A stretch of 49,812 nucleotides of DNA from an uncultured Muribaculaceae bacterium (GCA_944321875.1 CALUMX010000022.1:1-49812), one strand, 5' to 3'. Counted from the first letter of the stretch, positions 26,743 through 35,718 are shown. The notes: generated by a model from the letters alone, not told the origin. A program made the numbers and translations.

Positions 26743-28932
26743 TTAGTTATTGCCTGCTTCATCTTCCAGAATAGCCTCTATAGCCCCTTCCCGGTCAAAT
26801 CCGCCATCCTCAAACTCATAGCCTCTGGCATTCAGTTCTTCCAGCAATTCCTCATCCGTCATTGCCTCCAAGTCTTCACGCGTGAGGACTGACAGTTCCC
26901 CATCCTCTTTGCCATTTTCGTCGGCTGTATCATCTAAGCCTTCATTATTTTCTGGCATATCCTCAACAATCGTATCATTATTCTCTTCAACATCGGAGGA
27001 AACAGACTCATCTGTTGTCTCTTCCGGTTCATTATTTTCTACAGGCTGATGCTCTGATTCTTCTTTCATCAAAGAGGAATCGACATTCATTTCACCCATC
27101 CCTGCATTAAGACTATTTAGCGCAGACTTTGCCATCAACGGAAGGTTAAGAGAAATATGCTCAAAAGTAATATTCTCCACACTCGGCTTTGGAGGCAATT
27201 CCGAAGTTTTGGCAAAAAGCGGATTGACTTCTGCAAGGTCTTTACGACGCTCTTCCAATTTCGACACCTCGCCTGCCGCTACTGCGACTTCATTCGAATA
27301 ACCGTCACGCAACTTTGCATCGTAATATTCGATATGTCCAAAACGCTCAGCCTTCTGATCAATATCATCCTTCAAACGCTCCATGTATTCCTCAAAACTG
27401 CTCTGCGTCTTTTGGAACTCCTGGGACTGCAATTCAAAGGCCGCCAGCGTCTCTGTCGTATTGTCAACCACATCAACAACTGTTGCATCAAGCGAGCCAT
27501 TGGACTGAGCCATACTGTCCTCTGTCTTTTGCAACGAAATCAGCGTATTGTATGCTGCCACATACTCACGCAAACTCTCTTGCATCAAATTGATGATATC
27601 GGCACTTTCTGCTCGGTTTGCCCGATAGAAAGCATCCGTATCTTGATGCCACTTGTTCAGGTAGCTGATTTTTTGGTCCTTAATATGGTTATAAATCTTC
27701 AAACGTTCGATACGGTTTTCATTCATCAGATTCTGCACCACCGGAGCTACAATCTCCTCATACATCTGATGTACGCCAAACGGCATGTTTGTCGTATTTC
27801 CATCCTCAGAAACCCACATACCTGTTAACGGATTGAACCTCACTCGCGAACTCTGCCGCAAATGGAAAGGCTCATACGACTGCACATCCTCCGTATAGTC
27901 AAATTTCTCATTTCTAATACGCTCAATCTCCTCATATTCCAACATCGGAGAATAATGATTGTAAGGTGATTTCAAGATATTGTATAGAATTCGATTTGAC
28001 TCAAAGACTATCTTGTTGACAGACGATACTTTTAAGGCTGATATGGCTTGAACCGACGTAGACATTGTCATCATCAACGATTTGATAACATCCTCAAACT
28101 GATGCGTTTTAGTCGACAGAGAGTCCTTCAGTTGGTTCAACTCTTGGAATTTAGCGATGCTTTGCGAATACTTATCTTTGGAGAATACATCAAACACAAC
28201 CGATTTATCCGGCAATTCCGTAGTAGCATACTCATTCAAAAATTCATGGAACTCACTCTTGTCTGCTACCAAAGGCAACGACACCGACGTGCATTCCAAA
28301 TCATCCATGCAGAATGATATCGTCCGCAACGAGCGTTCCAATCCTCCCAGATAGTCATGCTGATTAAGTTCTTGAATAGATGTGGAATAATCATCTGTCT
28401 CTATTTTTTCCACATCATTCGAATTTTCAACAATCGGAGCCTCCGACGAAAATGCTTCCAACTTGCCAATCGTTTCCACCAGCAAATCGTTTCGTCTCGA
28501 CATTCGTAAGGCAACTTCCGACTCAGGCACGCTACCCGTATAATCTACAATAAAGCTTTTATCCTCATACTTGATTTGGTCAGCTATCGGGACATAGAGG
28601 ACACCCATCTTGGTCACCTTATAGTCTCTGAATATTTCATCATGCAGCGATTGAAACTCAGCGATACGCTCATCAACAGCATTAATCTGCTCCTGTAACC
28701 CCTTTTTCTTTATAAAATACACAAAAAACAAGATAATGGTAAGAAACCATTTCCACAACCGCGACATCTCGTCTTCGAGAAACTTCCGCTCCTCTTCCAA
28801 TTTTGCAATTTCCGACTCAATCCGTTCTTCTTCCTGGACAATCTGCTCTGCAGCCTGCCGATAATAGTCAAAAAGAATCTTGGCCTGGTCTTGGTAGATG
28901 TTGCTTGATTCTTTAAAAATTTTCCCTTTCAT
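26743..28932 (-). CDS. Large coiled-coil membrane protein with SAP/LEM-like tail (SPFH operon gene 3)
   Basis: This 729-residue protein has an N-terminal coiled coil (about 24-58), a single membrane segment (about 59-75, LWKWFLTIILFFVYFIKKKG) and a second short coiled coil. A long mainly helical region follows to about 610, containing RFNPLTGMWVSEDGNTTNMPFG. An acidic, disordered linker (about 625-685) leads to a small tail, LTREDLEAMTDEELLEELNA then G-F-D-R-E-G-A-I-E-A-I-L. This looks like a helix-extended-helix (SAP/LEM-type) unit, which in other proteins binds DNA or partner proteins. The gene lies 14 bases after gene 2 and 17 before gene 4. The function is unknown; a membrane-anchored tether is plausible. 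Confidence 0.75.
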   Translation of the reverse strand: MKGKIFKESSNIYQDQAKILFDYYRQAAEQIVQEEERIESEIAKLEEERKFLEDEMSRLWKWFLTIILFFVYFIKKKGLQEQINAVDERIAEFQSLHDEIFRDYKVTKMGVLYVPIADQIKYEDKSFIVDYTGSVPESEVALRMSRRNDLLVETIGKLEAFSSEAPIVENSNDVEKIETDDYSTSIQELNQHDYLGGLERSLRTISFCMDDLECTSVSLPLVADKSEFHEFLNEYATTELPDKSVVFDVFSKDKYSQSIAKFQELNQLKDSLSTKTHQFEDVIKSLMMTMSTSVQAISALKVSSVNKIVFESNRILYNILKSPYNHYSPMLEYEEIERIRNEKFDYTEDVQSYEPFHLRQSSRVRFNPLTGMWVSEDGNTTNMPFGVHQMYEEIVAPVVQNLMNENRIERLKIYNHIKDQKISYLNKWHQDTDAFYRANRAESADIINLMQESLREYVAAYNTLISLQKTEDSMAQSNGSLDATVVDVVDNTTETLAAFELQSQEFQKTQSSFEEYMERLKDDIDQKAERFGHIEYYDAKLRDGYSNEVAVAAGEVSKLEERRKDLAEVNPLFAKTSELPPKPSVENITFEHISLNLPLMAKSALNSLNAGMGEMNVDSSLMKEESEHQPVENNEPEETTDESVSSDVEENNDTIVEDMPENNEGLDDTADENGKEDGELSVLTREDLEAMTDEELLEELNARGYEFEDGGFDREGAIEAILEDEAGNN

Positions 28933-28946
28933 GGTCTCAATTGTTT

Positions 28947-29657
28947 TTAATTAGAAAATAATGATTTCCGTTTTTCAAAAATAAGTTCTGCCTTTTTTAT
29001 GAAAGTGTCTATCTTCTCCTCATTCCGTACTTCTCCGGACATCGCTATCTGAATCATTCTGACAGCTTCCACAAATTGACTCTCCAACTGCGCAGCTCGC
29101 TCATTGTTGGACGGAGAAAGATAACGCATCCTATCATTCAAGCGCATAACCTGATTCTTCTGCACATCAGACAAAACCGGTTCCAACGCTACTAAATCAA
29201 CCAACTCAGACATTACCTCTCTCATCTGCTCTACTCCCGATTGAAGCAACTGCTCTTTTTCATAGACCTCAGCCACCTTGTCAGATGAATGGAACATAGC
29301 CACTATCCCTATCAGCAGCAGCAACAGCAGCACACAATGTATTATCAACTGTGCTTGAAAGCCGACATCGGCATAGAGATTGCACCCCAGCATTACCCCC
29401 ACAGAGGCGATAGCATAGAGTCCAACTACCCACCATCTCACTCCCAACGAACCGACTCCCCTACCGGTCCGGTCCTGCAAATTGACCAACGGAAAAAACA
29501 AGTCGATAAAAGACAGAGTCAATATTATTGATGACACTACAATATTCAATATCAGCACATTATCCGGAGTTTCTCCTCTCCAAAGAATAAATGCCGAAAT
29601 TAAAATGGCTTCACCTCCTAAATATGCCAAAGCCGTTAAAATTGTCTTCCTGCTCAT
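28947..29657 (-). CDS. Four-helix membrane protein (SPFH operon gene 2)
   Basis: This 236-residue protein has four hydrophobic segments in its first 125 residues: ALAYLGGEAILISAFILW, VLILNIVVSSIILTLSFIDL, WWVVGLYAIASVGVMLG and IIHCVLLLLLLIGIVAMF. About 110 cytoplasmic helical residues follow (YEKEQLLQSGVEQMREVMSE to FIKKAELIFEKRKSLF). I recognise no family. It directly follows the SPFH gene by 18 bases, like the membrane partners found beside YdjI-type SPFH proteins, so an integral-membrane anchor for the SPFH scaffold is a reasonable inference. Confidence 0.7.
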   Translation of the reverse strand: MSRKTILTALAYLGGEAILISAFILWRGETPDNVLILNIVVSSIILTLSFIDLFFPLVNLQDRTGRGVGSLGVRWWVVGLYAIASVGVMLGCNLYADVGFQAQLIIHCVLLLLLLIGIVAMFHSSDKVAEVYEKEQLLQSGVEQMREVMSELVDLVALEPVLSDVQKNQVMRLNDRMRYLSPSNNERAAQLESQFVEAVRMIQIAMSGEVRNEEKIDTFIKKAELIFEKRKSLFSN

Positions 29658-29675
29658 AACGATAGCTTATTTGAA

Positions 29676-30965
29676 TTAACGCCTGTTCCCACAATTCGGA
29701 CAAAATTTCACAGAGTCAGGTAACGTACAGCCACATCTGGTACATACATTGCTGGCTACCAATTGATGGCCGCAACTTCCACAAAACAAACTGCCATGAG
29801 CCACTGGATTATGACAGTTTGGACACAATGCCGTGTCTGTTTGAAGATAAGTTCCACAACTTACACACCGGCGAGCATTCATGTCATTATCCGTACCGCA
29901 ATTCGGACATGGATTGTAGGGGTCACCGCAATGGGGACAAAATTTCATCGTACTGGGATACTTCTGCGCACAGTTCGAACAATATACCATTTTTACCGAC
30001 TGGGCCCCTGCAGCCTGTCCAAATGTACCCCCTTGCTGCATATTGCCAACCTGACGGCTCCCGTCCATCGCTGGCTGATTATATTGAGGCTGCATCATGC
30101 TATTGCCTACACCGCCCATTCCACTCATGCTTCCCATCATATTAATGGCAAGCAAGCCTCCCAAGAGTCCGCCATTACCGCTATTGCCACCAAGACCACC
30201 CAGCATATTGTTAGCCGTCTCAAACATCTGTTCCTGTTGCCATGTATGACCAGTAATCGACATTGAACTCTGACGCGAGATAGCATCCTTGATACGTCTG
30301 CCATCCTCTGTCGAATCATCAATTTCTATCGTATTAACATAAAACTTCGTCAACTCCAATCCCAATTCATTCCAAAACGGATTCATGACGTTTCTCAAAT
30401 AATCGGAAATCGTATCAAGATAAGCTGATATCTGCTTGAAACCCACTCGATGCTTCAACATGTATTGCACAATAGTTGACTTTGTTTTTGTCGAAAACTC
30501 TCCGGCAAACTGTGATGTCAAATCAGAGGCAGTAAATTCACTCTTTGACCCCACTATTTTCACCAGAAACTGCTCAGAATCTATAATCCGCAAACCATAT
30601 TGGCCGCTTGCCACCAAAGGTAACTGCGTATTATAATCCACATCGTGAATATTGATTCGGTCTATATTCCAACCAATATTGTATGGTTGCAACTTATTTA
30701 CAAACCATACCTCTGCTGTAAATGGGTTTCTTCCTCCAAATGGAATACCAAAAAGATGCCTCAAAATTGGTAGATTCTCTGTATCAAGAGTGTGCTTTCC
30801 AGGCCCAAATTTTCCCATGATTTGTCCTTTAGAAAACAGGACCGCCTCCTGTGACTCCTGAACAATCAATTGAGTATAGGTACTTAAATTCGTTTGCGGG
30901 AACCTCCATGCATAAATTGGCTCACCCCCATCGGGTACCCATCTTACTAAATCTATTATCGCCAT
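29676..30965 (-). CDS. SPFH-domain protein with four zinc ribbons (SPFH operon gene 1)
   Basis: This 429-residue protein has an N-terminal SPFH/virion-core-like (YdjI-type) domain at about 10-240. It includes LIVQESQEAVLFSKGQIMGK, FGPGKHTLDTENLPIL and a final helical stretch. A Gly/Met/Gln-rich linker (about 255-320) follows. The C-terminus has four consecutive C-x2-C ... C-x2-C zinc ribbons: C329/332/343/346, C353/356/367/370, C381/384/395/398 and C408/411/422/425. In B. subtilis, YdjI has this SPFH-plus-zinc-ribbon design and recruits a stress protein to the membrane. Two ribbons are usual there, so four is an expansion. There is no membrane segment of its own. It is the first gene of a six-gene operon. 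Confidence 0.88.
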   Translation of the reverse strand: MAIIDLVRWVPDGGEPIYAWRFPQTNLSTYTQLIVQESQEAVLFSKGQIMGKFGPGKHTLDTENLPILRHLFGIPFGGRNPFTAEVWFVNKLQPYNIGWNIDRINIHDVDYNTQLPLVASGQYGLRIIDSEQFLVKIVGSKSEFTASDLTSQFAGEFSTKTKSTIVQYMLKHRVGFKQISAYLDTISDYLRNVMNPFWNELGLELTKFYVNTIEIDDSTEDGRRIKDAISRQSSMSITGHTWQQEQMFETANNMLGGLGGNSGNGGLLGGLLAINMMGSMSGMGGVGNSMMQPQYNQPAMDGSRQVGNMQQGGTFGQAAGAQSVKMVYCSNCAQKYPSTMKFCPHCGDPYNPCPNCGTDNDMNARRCVSCGTYLQTDTALCPNCHNPVAHGSLFCGSCGHQLVASNVCTRCGCTLPDSVKFCPNCGNRR

Positions 30966-31124
30966 AACTTAATGTTTTATCAGTCAGTATTTGATTTTTT
31001 CTCTTACTCCCTTTTTCTAATAGCTAAAGCCAACGATAGACAAAACCATCTCCTGCCATTTCCTATTTCAATTAGGCCATCACAAAGAGAATTGAATTGT
31101 TAACTTTGCACATCCTATTTTACT

Positions 31125-31155
31125 CAAAAATACACAAAATATTTAAATTTTCAAA
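31125..31155 (-). promoter_or_regulatory. Predicted promoter of the six-gene SPFH operon
   Basis: On the minus strand, TTTG (31152-31155), a 19-bp spacer and TATTTTTG (31125-31132) match the Bacteroidetes promoter form. The implied leader is about 155 bases. The surrounding sequence is very AT-rich, so chance matches are more likely here. The rest of 30966-31250 shows no gene. Confidence 0.45.
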
Positions 31156-31242
31156 AATATGCACTCTAAATTTCCAAATATTCCTGTTAAAATCAAAGAC
31201 TTATAATCAAAACTCGTTCATCAAACAATTACTACTTCTTGT

Positions 31243-31284
31243 ATAAAAAGCGAGCGAGGCAGCCCGATGGGCCGCCTCGCTCTT
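31243..31284 (-). terminator. Terminator of the rsmI-region operon
   Basis: GAGCGAGGC (31252-31260) pairs with GCCTCGCTC (31274-31282), with an inner GCCC/GGGC stem. On the minus strand it is followed by GCTTTTTAT. It lies 22 bases past the stop of the coiled-coil lipoprotein. Confidence 0.85.
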
Positions 31285-31303
31285 CTTTATTACACAAAAA
31301 CGG

Positions 31304-32164
31304 TTAGTCGATTTGAATTACGAGGAAGTTTGACTTCTCCCAGAACAATTTCGGGTTCAGAATCTTCAGAACCATCGTTCCGTCAACCTCTACCAACTCG
31401 TAGGAGTCTTCTGCGTGCTTCGTCATCAACTTAGCCTTCTTGGCAAATGTGTTGATTCTGTAAAGCGAACGCTTGTCGCTCTTTGTGAAGTACTCGCGGT
31501 CGTACTCGCTCTCCATGATTTTGGTCTTGCCGAGGAACTTCTTCTCCAGAATCTTATGCTCCTTCAGCTCCTTGTTGCTGCCTACCGCATAGTAGCAAGT
31601 GTTCAACTCGTCGGCGATGTTCTCCGCACGCTGTGTCTCAGCCTCGCGCTGTGCAGTAATGTTGTCTACCTCATAAACAAGGCTGTCCACGCTTGCAGTA
31701 AGGCCGGAAATGCGCTCGTTGGCGTTCTGCAACTCGTTCTGCAACTCTGAGATTTTGGCAGCTTGCTCCTCAATCATGCGCTTCTGCGAATCAATCATTT
31801 TCTTGAGGCTCGCATTGTACTCATTCGAGTTCTTCAACTTGCGCTCCAAATCGTTCAGAGCCTGACGGCGGTTCTCAAGTTCCTGACGGAGAGCCGCGAT
31901 GTTGTTAAGAATCTCCTTGCGCTTGCTCGGAGTCTCACGCATGCCGTCGTTGGCCGACAGAATGTTCTCCAGACGGTTAACGGCAATCAGGCTTGAGTTA
32001 ATATCGCCGACAAGGCTCATCAAGCTGTCGCGCTGAGCCTCCACCGACTCCAATTGACGGTTAGCCTGTTCTACCGCTTCATCTTTCCCTGTGTTCTTTT
32101 CCGTATTGTTGCAGGAAAATAATGACATACCTGCAACCAATGCCAATAACATTACTTTTTTCAT
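31304..32164 (-). CDS. Coiled-coil lipoprotein
   Basis: This 286-residue protein has a signal peptide ending in SLFSCNN, with Cys18 as the lipidation site. A long coiled coil (about 30-190) has heptads such as LESVEAQRDSLMSLVGDI and ISELQNELQNANERISGL. The small C-terminal globular part (about 195-286) reads HKILEKKFLGKTKIMESEYD and LVEVDGTMVLKILNPKLFWE. It would be anchored on the periplasmic side of a membrane. Its start overlaps the rsmI stop by 4 bases. I know similar unnamed lipoproteins from Bacteroidales, but the function is unknown. Confidence 0.8.
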   Translation of the reverse strand: MKKVMLLALVAGMSLFSCNNTEKNTGKDEAVEQANRQLESVEAQRDSLMSLVGDINSSLIAVNRLENILSANDGMRETPSKRKEILNNIAALRQELENRRQALNDLERKLKNSNEYNASLKKMIDSQKRMIEEQAAKISELQNELQNANERISGLTASVDSLVYEVDNITAQREAETQRAENIADELNTCYYAVGSNKELKEHKILEKKFLGKTKIMESEYDREYFTKSDKRSLYRINTFAKKAKLMTKHAEDSYELVEVDGTMVLKILNPKLFWEKSNFLVIQID

Positions 32165-32922
32165 AGTTCTACTGTTTTGGTTGTTTTAAAATGTGCATAT
32201 TTATCTTTTTTCGTTGTGTTTTTTTCTTCGCGTTTACCCGCTAATACTATAACAACTTCTCCACGGGGTTCGTTCACGGAAAAATGCTCAACAAGCTCTG
32301 CGAGCGTTCCGCGACAGGTTTCCTCGTGCAATTTTGATATTTCGCGGCTCACACTTGCCTCCCGGTCGCTGCCAAACACCTCGGCAAACTGCTCCAGTGT
32401 CTTGAGCAACCGCATCGGCGACTCATAGAATACAATCGTGCGCGGCTCGTCCTTCAGCTCGTTCAACCGTGTCGAACGGCCCTTCTTCTGAGGAAGGAAT
32501 CCCTCGAAACAGAACTTGTCGCAAGGAAGCCCCGAATCGACCAAAGCCGGCACAAAAGCCGTAGCTCCCGGCAGACATTCCACCACTACTCCTTCCCGGC
32601 GGCACTCACGCACCAGCATGAAACCGGGGTCGGAAATGGCAGGCGTGCCGGCATCCGAGACGAGGGCAATCGACTCGCCGCCCTTCAGACGCGCCACTAC
32701 TCCGGCTGCCGTCTCGTGCTCGTTAAACTTGTGATGGCTCTGCATCCGGGTCTCAATGCCGAAATGCTTCATCAGCACTCCACTCGTGCGGGTGTCCTCC
32801 GCCAGTATCGTGTCGACCGATTTCAACACCTCTACCGCCCGGACGGTCATATCGTCCAGATTACCCACCGGAGTAGGCACCACATAGAGTTTTCCGGGCT
32901 CTGCCACAGGTTTGCTTGCCAT
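32161..32922 (-). CDS. rsmI: 16S rRNA (cytidine1402-2'-O)-methyltransferase
   Basis: RsmI uses S-adenosylmethionine to methylate the ribose of C1402 in the 30S decoding centre. The 253-residue product has the tetrapyrrole-methylase fold. The motifs are LYVVPTPVGNLDDMTVRAVE, ILAEDTRTSGVLMKHFGI, ALVSDAGTPAISDPGFMLVR and VECLPGATAFVPALVDSGLP. FCFEGFLPQKKGRS follows, all diagnostic of RsmI. The Lys/Thr-rich C-terminal tail (KKDKYAHFKTTKT) is variable in the family. It begins 3 bases after the acidic protein gene ends and overlaps the following lipoprotein gene, within an apparent dacB-rsmI operon. Confidence 0.96.
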   Translation of the reverse strand: MASKPVAEPGKLYVVPTPVGNLDDMTVRAVEVLKSVDTILAEDTRTSGVLMKHFGIETRMQSHHKFNEHETAAGVVARLKGGESIALVSDAGTPAISDPGFMLVRECRREGVVVECLPGATAFVPALVDSGLPCDKFCFEGFLPQKKGRSTRLNELKDEPRTIVFYESPMRLLKTLEQFAEVFGSDREASVSREISKLHEETCRGTLAELVEHFSVNEPRGEVVIVLAGKREEKNTTKKDKYAHFKTTKTVEL

Positions 32923-32925
32923 ACG

Positions 32926-34014
32926 CTATGCAAAATGTTTTTTGATAATTGTCATAAACTCATTCACCTCTTCCGACTCTTTGTCCCAGCCGAGCGTACC
33001 GTAGAAGTATTCCTCAGCCTCCGCAAACGACTCCATCGCCTCCACCAAGTGGATAGCGTCGGTCATCTCTGCCGCGTTATTGCCAAACAGTTCGCGGCGG
33101 AAACGGAATTGGTCATTAATCGAGAAGGCCTGACGGAGATTCTTCATGCGGTTGCGCATCAGCATCTCGTCAAGACGCACGACGTCGTCGGCCGGCTCCG
33201 GTTCTTCATAAAAGTCGTCAATATCGTCCGGCTCCTCAAAATCGTTCACCGGTTCCTCAATCTCAGGCTCCTGATTCTCCTCAACGGCAGGCTCTTCAAC
33301 CTGTACCGCCTCCGGCTTTTCCTCCTCAACAGACTCCGGCTCTTCCGTCACTGCGACTTCCTCCTCCGCAACAGGTTCGTCCTCCGTTGCTTCCGGCTCT
33401 TCCGTCACTGTCACTTCCTCTTCTTCTACCACCTGAACTTCAGAAACAGGCTCCGAAGTTTCGGCATCCAGACCGGAAAGGCAAGCTTTCAGACGCTCAA
33501 CCATCGCTCTCGACTCATCGGAAGACATCCGTCCGCCCTGCTCTGCCGCCTCTTCGCCAGCATTCTCCGGCTCATCGACGTGAGCAGCAGCCTCAGGCTC
33601 CTCTGCCTCGGAGACATGCTCTTCCGACGGAACATCGTCACTTTCCTCCACATAATTCTCCACAGCCGTAAGCAGATTGTCAGACATCTCATCAGCATCC
33701 GTACTGAAATCCGCGCATTCCTCCTCCGGCACAGCCTGCTCTCCCTGAAACGACATACGGTCGCAGGAACCTCCAATCGTCTCATACAGAGAGAAGCCTG
33801 TAACACCGTAGGCCTCATCGCCGAAATCATGCTCGTATGCGTCCGGCATCACACTGCCACGACCGGCATTGCCCAGACGCGCAAGATTCTCAATTTTCTC
33901 CTTGATGGCAGTCCACACCAATTCAGGCGTTTCGTCATCCCGTTGCTCAGCCAGAAGCAGCAATCCTTCAAGCTCGAATGCTTCAGCCAGCATCTGTTGA
34001 ATCTGAGATTTCAT
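32926..34014 (-). CDS. Acidic low-complexity protein
   Basis: This 362-residue protein has three parts. A helical N-terminus covers about 1-45 (QQMLAEAFELEGLLLLAEQR). A very acidic middle covers about 95-280, dominated by Glu, Val and Pro with imperfect repeats of the EEEVAVTEEPE type. A folded helical C-terminus covers about 285-362 (VRLDEMLMRNRMKNLRQAFS, then INDQFRFRRELFGNNAAEMT). No signal peptide is seen. It lies between dacB and rsmI on the same strand, with small gaps. The C-terminal module is the only part likely to be well conserved. The function is unknown. Confidence 0.75.
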   Translation of the reverse strand: MKSQIQQMLAEAFELEGLLLLAEQRDDETPELVWTAIKEKIENLARLGNAGRGSVMPDAYEHDFGDEAYGVTGFSLYETIGGSCDRMSFQGEQAVPEEECADFSTDADEMSDNLLTAVENYVEESDDVPSEEHVSEAEEPEAAAHVDEPENAGEEAAEQGGRMSSDESRAMVERLKACLSGLDAETSEPVSEVQVVEEEEVTVTEEPEATEDEPVAEEEVAVTEEPESVEEEKPEAVQVEEPAVEENQEPEIEEPVNDFEEPDDIDDFYEEPEPADDVVRLDEMLMRNRMKNLRQAFSINDQFRFRRELFGNNAAEMTDAIHLVEAMESFAEAEEYFYGTLGWDKESEEVNEFMTIIKKHFA

Positions 34015-34039
34015 AAGTGTTACGAATTTATATCTTATC

Positions 34040-35572
34040 TTAATCGTTATTATTCTCTGTTAATGCCTCATCCATCACCAGCGGTTGCTTCGGCAACTCA
34101 ATCGGCTCTCCATTCTCGATGAACATATCGGACAAAAGCCGCTCTATCGATGTCTTGACACGGCTGTCGCCACAGCGAAAATTGTTGACCATCACCACCA
34201 CCGCATACTTAGGAGCGTCGGTCGGATAATAGCCCGCATAGCACCGTATTCCGCGCATGCTACCCGACTTCAGCGAGATGTGACCGGCCAGCGGCGTATC
34301 CCTCAGCAGATATTTGACCGTGCCTTCCACGCCTGCCACAGGCAACAGCGACGGCAGCTTGGAGTTGCTCGCCATGTCGAGATAGGAAGCACGCAGCACC
34401 TTCGCCAGCATCAACGGCGTCACCTTGTTGGAACGCGACAGACCGGACCCGTCATAAACGGTCATCCCATGCAGGTCGATGCCCCAGTCCTCCAGCACCT
34501 CCACCTCGGCGTCAACGCTTGCCTTGCGCGACGGATTGCCGGCTTTCCGCTGACCCACCGCACGCAACACCGATTCGGCATACATATTGTCGCTACGCAC
34601 CAAGAGGGAGCGGACAATTTCCTCCAAAGCCGGCGACTTGTAGTCAAGCAGCACATAGCTTTCCTCCGGGTTGTAGTTCGTTATCTGATTCTCCACAAAA
34701 ATGCCCTCTGCCTCCAGCGTTTCCCGGATGTCGGCACACAAGCCTTCCGACGGACGGGGAGCAGGCGTAACCAGCTCTATCGGGTCGTTCATGCGGCGCA
34801 GAGTTCCATTCAGCACGAGCACATCGCTGTGCTTCTTGCGGTGTGCCACCGGCGAGTAGCGACCGCTGCGCGACGAGCCCGCACGCATATTGTTGTCGAT
34901 TGTCAGCGTTCGTATGTGCGGCACTGTATCGGTTATTCTCACCTTGCCGCCTGACGTGTCGATGATGAGGGAGAACAGATTGTCGGCGTAATTGAGCGAA
35001 TGCACGCCGGCTCCGTAGGTCTCTGCGATGTCCTCGTCCATCCACTTGGAGGGGACGGCTTCAATCGGACTAATCTGCTCCTCGGCAATCACCTGTCCAC
35101 GGATACCCGTAATGTTCCACTTGCGGAGCGTAGTCACCACCGTATCGACAAACGACGTAAGGTCGGGGAAATAGTAGGAGCCCAACGTCGGATCCATTCC
35201 GCCTTCTATAATCAGATTGCCCTGTATCACCCCGCTCGCGTCAATCTCACCGCTGTGCTTCACCAGCGTGCGAAAACGGTAATTGGGGCGGAGCGTCCGC
35301 AATGCCGAGGCCGAAGTGACCACCTTCATTGTCGAGGCCGGTACCAGCGATTTGTCAATATTACATCCCGTGAGTGTCGAGCCGGTGCTCAAATCCATTA
35401 CGCAAACGCCAAACTGAGCGTTGCGCAGGTTGTTGTCGTTCCGGAATCTGCTCACAGCCGCGTCCCATTTCTCCTCATAGGAACAAGTATCCTCAGGCAT
35501 GACTCCGCTCGTCGTGGGCAAAGCCACGCATAAGAAAAGCAAGGGTAGCAATATGCGTTGTATGCGATTCAT
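34040..35572 (-). CDS. dacB: D-alanyl-D-alanine carboxypeptidase/endopeptidase (PBP4, S13 family)
   Basis: This 510-residue periplasmic peptidoglycan hydrolase has a signal peptide (ILLPLLFLCVALPTTSG). The S13 catalytic motifs are present: S80-T-M-K83 in VPASTMKVVTSAS, S-D-N in LLVRSDNMYAESVLR and K-S-G-S in ISLKSGSMRGIRCYAGYY. The spacing between the first two motifs is long, as expected for class C PBP4 proteins with their inserted domains. It trims or cleaves peptide cross-links in the wall. The four genes that follow on the minus strand down to 31304, including rsmI, are closely spaced and may be one operon. Confidence 0.93.
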   Translation of the reverse strand: MNRIQRILLPLLFLCVALPTTSGVMPEDTCSYEEKWDAAVSRFRNDNNLRNAQFGVCVMDLSTGSTLTGCNIDKSLVPASTMKVVTSASALRTLRPNYRFRTLVKHSGEIDASGVIQGNLIIEGGMDPTLGSYYFPDLTSFVDTVVTTLRKWNITGIRGQVIAEEQISPIEAVPSKWMDEDIAETYGAGVHSLNYADNLFSLIIDTSGGKVRITDTVPHIRTLTIDNNMRAGSSRSGRYSPVAHRKKHSDVLVLNGTLRRMNDPIELVTPAPRPSEGLCADIRETLEAEGIFVENQITNYNPEESYVLLDYKSPALEEIVRSLLVRSDNMYAESVLRAVGQRKAGNPSRKASVDAEVEVLEDWGIDLHGMTVYDGSGLSRSNKVTPLMLAKVLRASYLDMASNSKLPSLLPVAGVEGTVKYLLRDTPLAGHISLKSGSMRGIRCYAGYYPTDAPKYAVVVMVNNFRCGDSRVKTSIERLLSDMFIENGEPIELPKQPLVMDEALTENNND

Positions 35573-35718
35573 TTCTTCTATACCTAATCTTAGTTACTCC
35601 AAAAGCAAGGACACTTTCGGTTTAAATACAAAAATACAATTTTTCTTGCAAAATTTGTTTCAAATTCTCACGGATGTTGTCAGAATTTTCAATTTTTTCC
35701 AAAATAAAACGGATTGTA

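Noticed and set aside
33180..33440. Repetitive Glu/Val/Pro coding sequence that might be taken for a DNA repeat array
   Set aside because: The repeats are imperfect and keep the reading frame, so they reflect low-complexity protein, not a CRISPR or satellite array. No CRISPR-type regular spacers exist anywhere in the window.
32716..34122. A 468-codon plus-strand frame opposite the rsmI and acidic-protein genes
   Set aside because: Its Leu/His/Arg-rich composition comes from the Glu-rich repeats on the other strand; it crosses two real genes.
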